Source of the DNA: Methylococcaceae bacterium
GTDB lineage: Bacteria > Pseudomonadota > Gammaproteobacteria > Methylococcales > Methylomonadaceae
DNA: 7,308 bases
Reading direction: 5' to 3'
Assembly: GCA_947505055.1 (NCBI GenBank)
Contig: CANNLO010000236.1
Location: 1-7,308, forward strand
Below the pieces are notes generated by a model. It was not told the DNA's origin. It ran no database searches and worked only from the letters and a program-made list of their open reading frames with translations. Positions 5,454 to 7,308 of the stretch are shown in pieces. Within the stretch, counting starts at the first letter, position 1. Each line of letters begins with the position of its first letter. The position numbers were made by a program, and so were the translations under genes.

Positions 5454-6535
5454 ATGTTCTTCTCTATATTTTTAAAGGGGGGGTCATACGCCCCTTTCGG
5501 TTGGTTAATGGTCAGCTCATCTTCCGACATGTCAAGCCACTGGAGGCTTGTTTTAACTTCTTTACCCAAGAAAATTTTATGTCTGATCATAAAGTCAACA
5601 ATAGGGAACATTATTTTCCACTGGCGAAGGTTGGCTTTACCTTCGCGGATCAAAGAAGAAAATTCTGGAAGATAAGGGTTATAGTCAAAATGTTTTAAAT
5701 CTGAATACATTAATAACCAGTTGATCGGATAATTACTGAAAATAGGGCTTGCATGTTTTTTGGATTTAACCAGACCTAATTCAACGACTTTTTGCATAAT
5801 TTCTTCTTGGTTGTATTGCCAAGCATGATAGGGCGCTAAATAGCGTGGAAATTGAGTTCCTTGAGGATAATTATGAGGATTAAAAAAACGTGATAGTTCT
5901 TGGGCGTCAAAATCAGTACAGGCTTTTAATGCAGGGGGGGTCCAGTCTATTTCAGAAATCAGTTTTTTAGAAAACTCGTAAAGCATTCTCTCTGGTTCTG
6001 GCTGCCCAGGTGAGTAACCTGCAAGCACCAAAGGGATATTTTTTTCGATAGCCAACTTAATGGCATCTCCTTCAAACAAAGGTGCGTATACATAAGAAAC
6101 AGTATAAACAGCGCCTCTTTGTTCTTGGTTTTTAAGTAAAAATCTAAAAATTTTTTGATAGAATTTTTTGGACGGTCGATAAATCGCATGATCAATTTCC
6201 AGTTTATCCAAGGTGCGGATGATATTGTCCCAAGCAATAGAAGGAATATTGATATCGGTGGTAAAGGCTAATACTCTTAAGCCATATTCTACCTTTAATT
6301 TATAGAGGAGATAAATACTATCTTTTCCGCCGCTCACGGGAACTAAACAATCGTACTCGCCTTTATGTCTACAATCTTTAAGTGCTTGCTCAAGGTCTAC
6401 TTCCCGCGCTTTTCTAAGGTTTTCTTCGAAATCTTGATCGTAGCTGTAATTTTGGCATAAATTACAGATGCCTTGAGCATTTAGTTTGATCCCTGCCACG
6501 GATTCAGAAATCAGGCATTTTTTACAGCTTTTCAT
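5450..6535 (-). CDS. PP-loop ATPase of the N-acetyl sugar amidotransferase (WbpG/PseA-like) type
   Basis: The 361-residue protein begins with a zinc-ribbon-like pair of CxxC knuckles (C4, C7, C24, C27). The PP-loop SGGKDS follows at 68-73, and TTD at 92-94 ends the next strand of the ATP pyrophosphatase fold. This arrangement and length fit the N-acetyl sugar amidotransferase family, whose members use ATP to adenylate a carbonyl or amide and add ammonia, as in acetamidino sugars of surface polysaccharides. Those enzymes usually work with HisF/HisH-like partners, none of which is in the window. The region at about 140-155 (GAVYTVSYVYAPLF), where I recall cysteines in relatives, has none. In this lipid-centred operon the substrate may be an acyl amide or acid rather than a sugar; that is inference. 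GGTGG precedes the ATG. Two C7 runs (coding strand) lie in the gene, one close to its 3' end. Confidence 0.72.
   Translation of the reverse strand: MKSCKKCLISESVAGIKLNAQGICNLCQNYSYDQDFEENLRKAREVDLEQALKDCRHKGEYDCLVPVSGGKDSIYLLYKLKVEYGLRVLAFTTDINIPSIAWDNIIRTLDKLEIDHAIYRPSKKFYQKIFRFLLKNQEQRGAVYTVSYVYAPLFEGDAIKLAIEKNIPLVLAGYSPGQPEPERMLYEFSKKLISEIDWTPPALKACTDFDAQELSRFFNPHNYPQGTQFPRYLAPYHAWQYNQEEIMQKVVELGLVKSKKHASPIFSNYPINWLLMYSDLKHFDYNPYLPEFSSLIREGKANLRQWKIMFPIVDFMIRHKIFLGKEVKTSLQWLDMSEDELTINQPKGAYDPPFKNIEKNI
5474..5497 (-). other. Stem-loop at the coupled PP-loop/ligase junction
   Basis: In the minus-strand transcript AAAGGGG (5497-5491) can pair with CCCCTTT (5480-5474) around a ten-base loop. 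The stem ends eight bases before the AGAGAAG ribosome site of the ligase and lies within the last codons of the PP-loop gene. Ribosomes finishing that gene would melt it, so it could strengthen translational coupling. It includes a C7 run (5477-5483). Confidence 0.4.
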
Positions 6536-6624
6536 ATTCCCACCAGATCCAATCCTAACGTTTTATAATTCAAAATTTAGCTAATCGAATCATATCTGTC
6601 TTGAGTTACAACGCTACAATACGG

Positions 6625-7308
6625 TTAATTGCAATCGTAAGAAAGTTGGTCATCAATACTGAGATAAAACTCTTTTAAATCTGGCTTTAAAGTCTCTATA
6701 AATGTGGGTTCAATATAAAACAAGGCTCTTTGTCCGTGATATTCAATGGGTTCACCGAGTTGTATAAAGCGGATGCCTGAGATTTTTAACAACCTTGCTA
6801 ATCTGGTTTCCATCATAACAACGGCGTATTTCAGATGTTGATATCTAACGATTGAAGTGGCGGCAAAATACAGTGCCACGGCAATAAAGGGAAAATAACG
6901 CATTTCTTCTTTGCTAATGTTTAGTGATACACGCTCCGGGTTAATACCATCGGGCGTTTTTGCATCGCTCGTTCTTAATCTAAACGTTGCAGGTACAGCC
7001 AAGCGGGAAACCTCGCCTACTGTTATATTGTCTCCTTCTCGTAAAAAAGCAGTTTTTTTGGGGTCAAAAGAGTGCGAGCAATTAATTTCAAAGGGTAATG
7101 GAGCCTTTGGTTGGCTGATTGGCGGTGTAACCAAGCGGACACTGCCAGCATATAAGTTGGTGGCTTTATGTTTTATCAGTACATGGGTCGAGTACTCATC
7201 AAAGACATCTTTCTCGCAGTCTACAGGACAACTTTTTTCATAACCTAATTCTGTAAAATAAACATCGTATCTGAGTTTATAGACGACTTTTTTTAATTCG
7301 ATAGTGTC
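6625..7308 (-). CDS. PEP-CTERM/exosortase-associated N-acyltransferase (FeeM-like), N-terminus missing
   Basis: The frame is open to the window edge and shows 227 residues; about 15 to 30 N-terminal residues are probably missing. The visible landmarks are LRYDVY (12-17), FDEYSTH (36-42), GSVRLV (55-60), LPFE (71-74), VGEVSRLAV (97-105), FPFIAVALYFAA (139-150), YAVVMMETRLARLL (161-174) and GEPIEYHGQR (185-194). This order matches the PEP-CTERM/exosortase system-associated acyltransferases, relatives of acyl-homoserine-lactone synthases and of FeeM, which transfers a long acyl chain from acyl carrier protein to the amino group of an amino acid such as tyrosine. It is the first visible gene of the minus-strand operon, 89 bases ahead of the PP-loop gene. 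That gap is AT-rich and could hold an internal promoter, but I cannot call one. The amine acceptor is unknown. Confidence 0.82.
   Translation of the reverse strand, partial: DTIELKKVVYKLRYDVYFTELGYEKSCPVDCEKDVFDEYSTHVLIKHKATNLYAGSVRLVTPPISQPKAPLPFEINCSHSFDPKKTAFLREGDNITVGEVSRLAVPATFRLRTSDAKTPDGINPERVSLNISKEEMRYFPFIAVALYFAATSIVRYQHLKYAVVMMETRLARLLKISGIRFIQLGEPIEYHGQRALFYIEPTFIETLKPDLKEFYLSIDDQLSYDCN

Noticed and set aside
5396..5698. Plus-strand open frames across the ligase/PP-loop junction
   Set aside because: They are antisense to two clearly recognised enzymes and show only low-complexity hydrophobic translation.
6536..6624. Internal sigma-70 promoter between acyltransferase and PP-loop genes
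   Set aside because: The gap is AT-rich with TATAAA-like and TATGAT-like hexamers, but none has a -35 match at proper spacing.

Overview
The window looks like a chromosomal segment of a Gram-negative proteobacterium of fairly low GC, with AT-rich intergenic DNA. A gammaproteobacterium is my best guess. The main grounds are a PEP-CTERM surface protein behind a sigma-54 promoter, a PEP-CTERM/exosortase-associated acyltransferase, a DUF1640-type coiled-coil relic and the tail of a POT-type peptide transporter. The genus cannot be named from sequence alone.

Left part (1-490): the C-terminal end of a membrane transporter, probably of the proton-dependent oligopeptide family, runs rightward into the window and is followed by a 10-bp hairpin. 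Facing it on the minus strand is a small DUF1640-like gene interrupted by an in-frame TAA after codon 49; the frame then stays open for 37 more codons, so this is probably a fresh nonsense pseudogene. Positions 490-1435 hold no convincing gene. They carry a G9 tract, two overlapping inverted repeats (786-843), a 21-bp element present twice 201 bp apart (921 and 1122), and a palindrome.

Middle (1435-2400): a near-consensus -24/-12 sigma-54 promoter lies just upstream of a 274-residue secreted protein. That protein has a signal peptide and a C-terminal VPEP, hydrophobic helix and Arg-rich tail, the signature recognised by exosortase. The repeated 21-bp element upstream is a candidate binding site for the PEP-CTERM response regulator PrsR. 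A strong bidirectional terminator separates this gene from the minus-strand operon.

Right part (2499-7308, minus strand): four genes transcribed leftward read, in transcription order, as a FeeM-like N-acyltransferase (start lost off the window edge), a PP-loop ATPase of the N-acetyl sugar amidotransferase type, a long-chain acyl-CoA/acyl-AMP ligase, and an NAD(P)-dependent thioester-reductase-like SDR. Ligase and PP-loop genes overlap by ATGA, and the ligase-reductase gap is 39 bases. Together they suggest a small pathway that activates a fatty acid, transfers an acyl chain to an amine, uses ATP for an amidation-like step and reduces an acyl thioester. The product and the order of steps are unknown. 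Linkage of N-acyl amino acid synthases to PEP-CTERM/exosortase systems has been described; I do not recall this four-gene combination with a PP-loop enzyme, and it is the best candidate here for an undescribed system.
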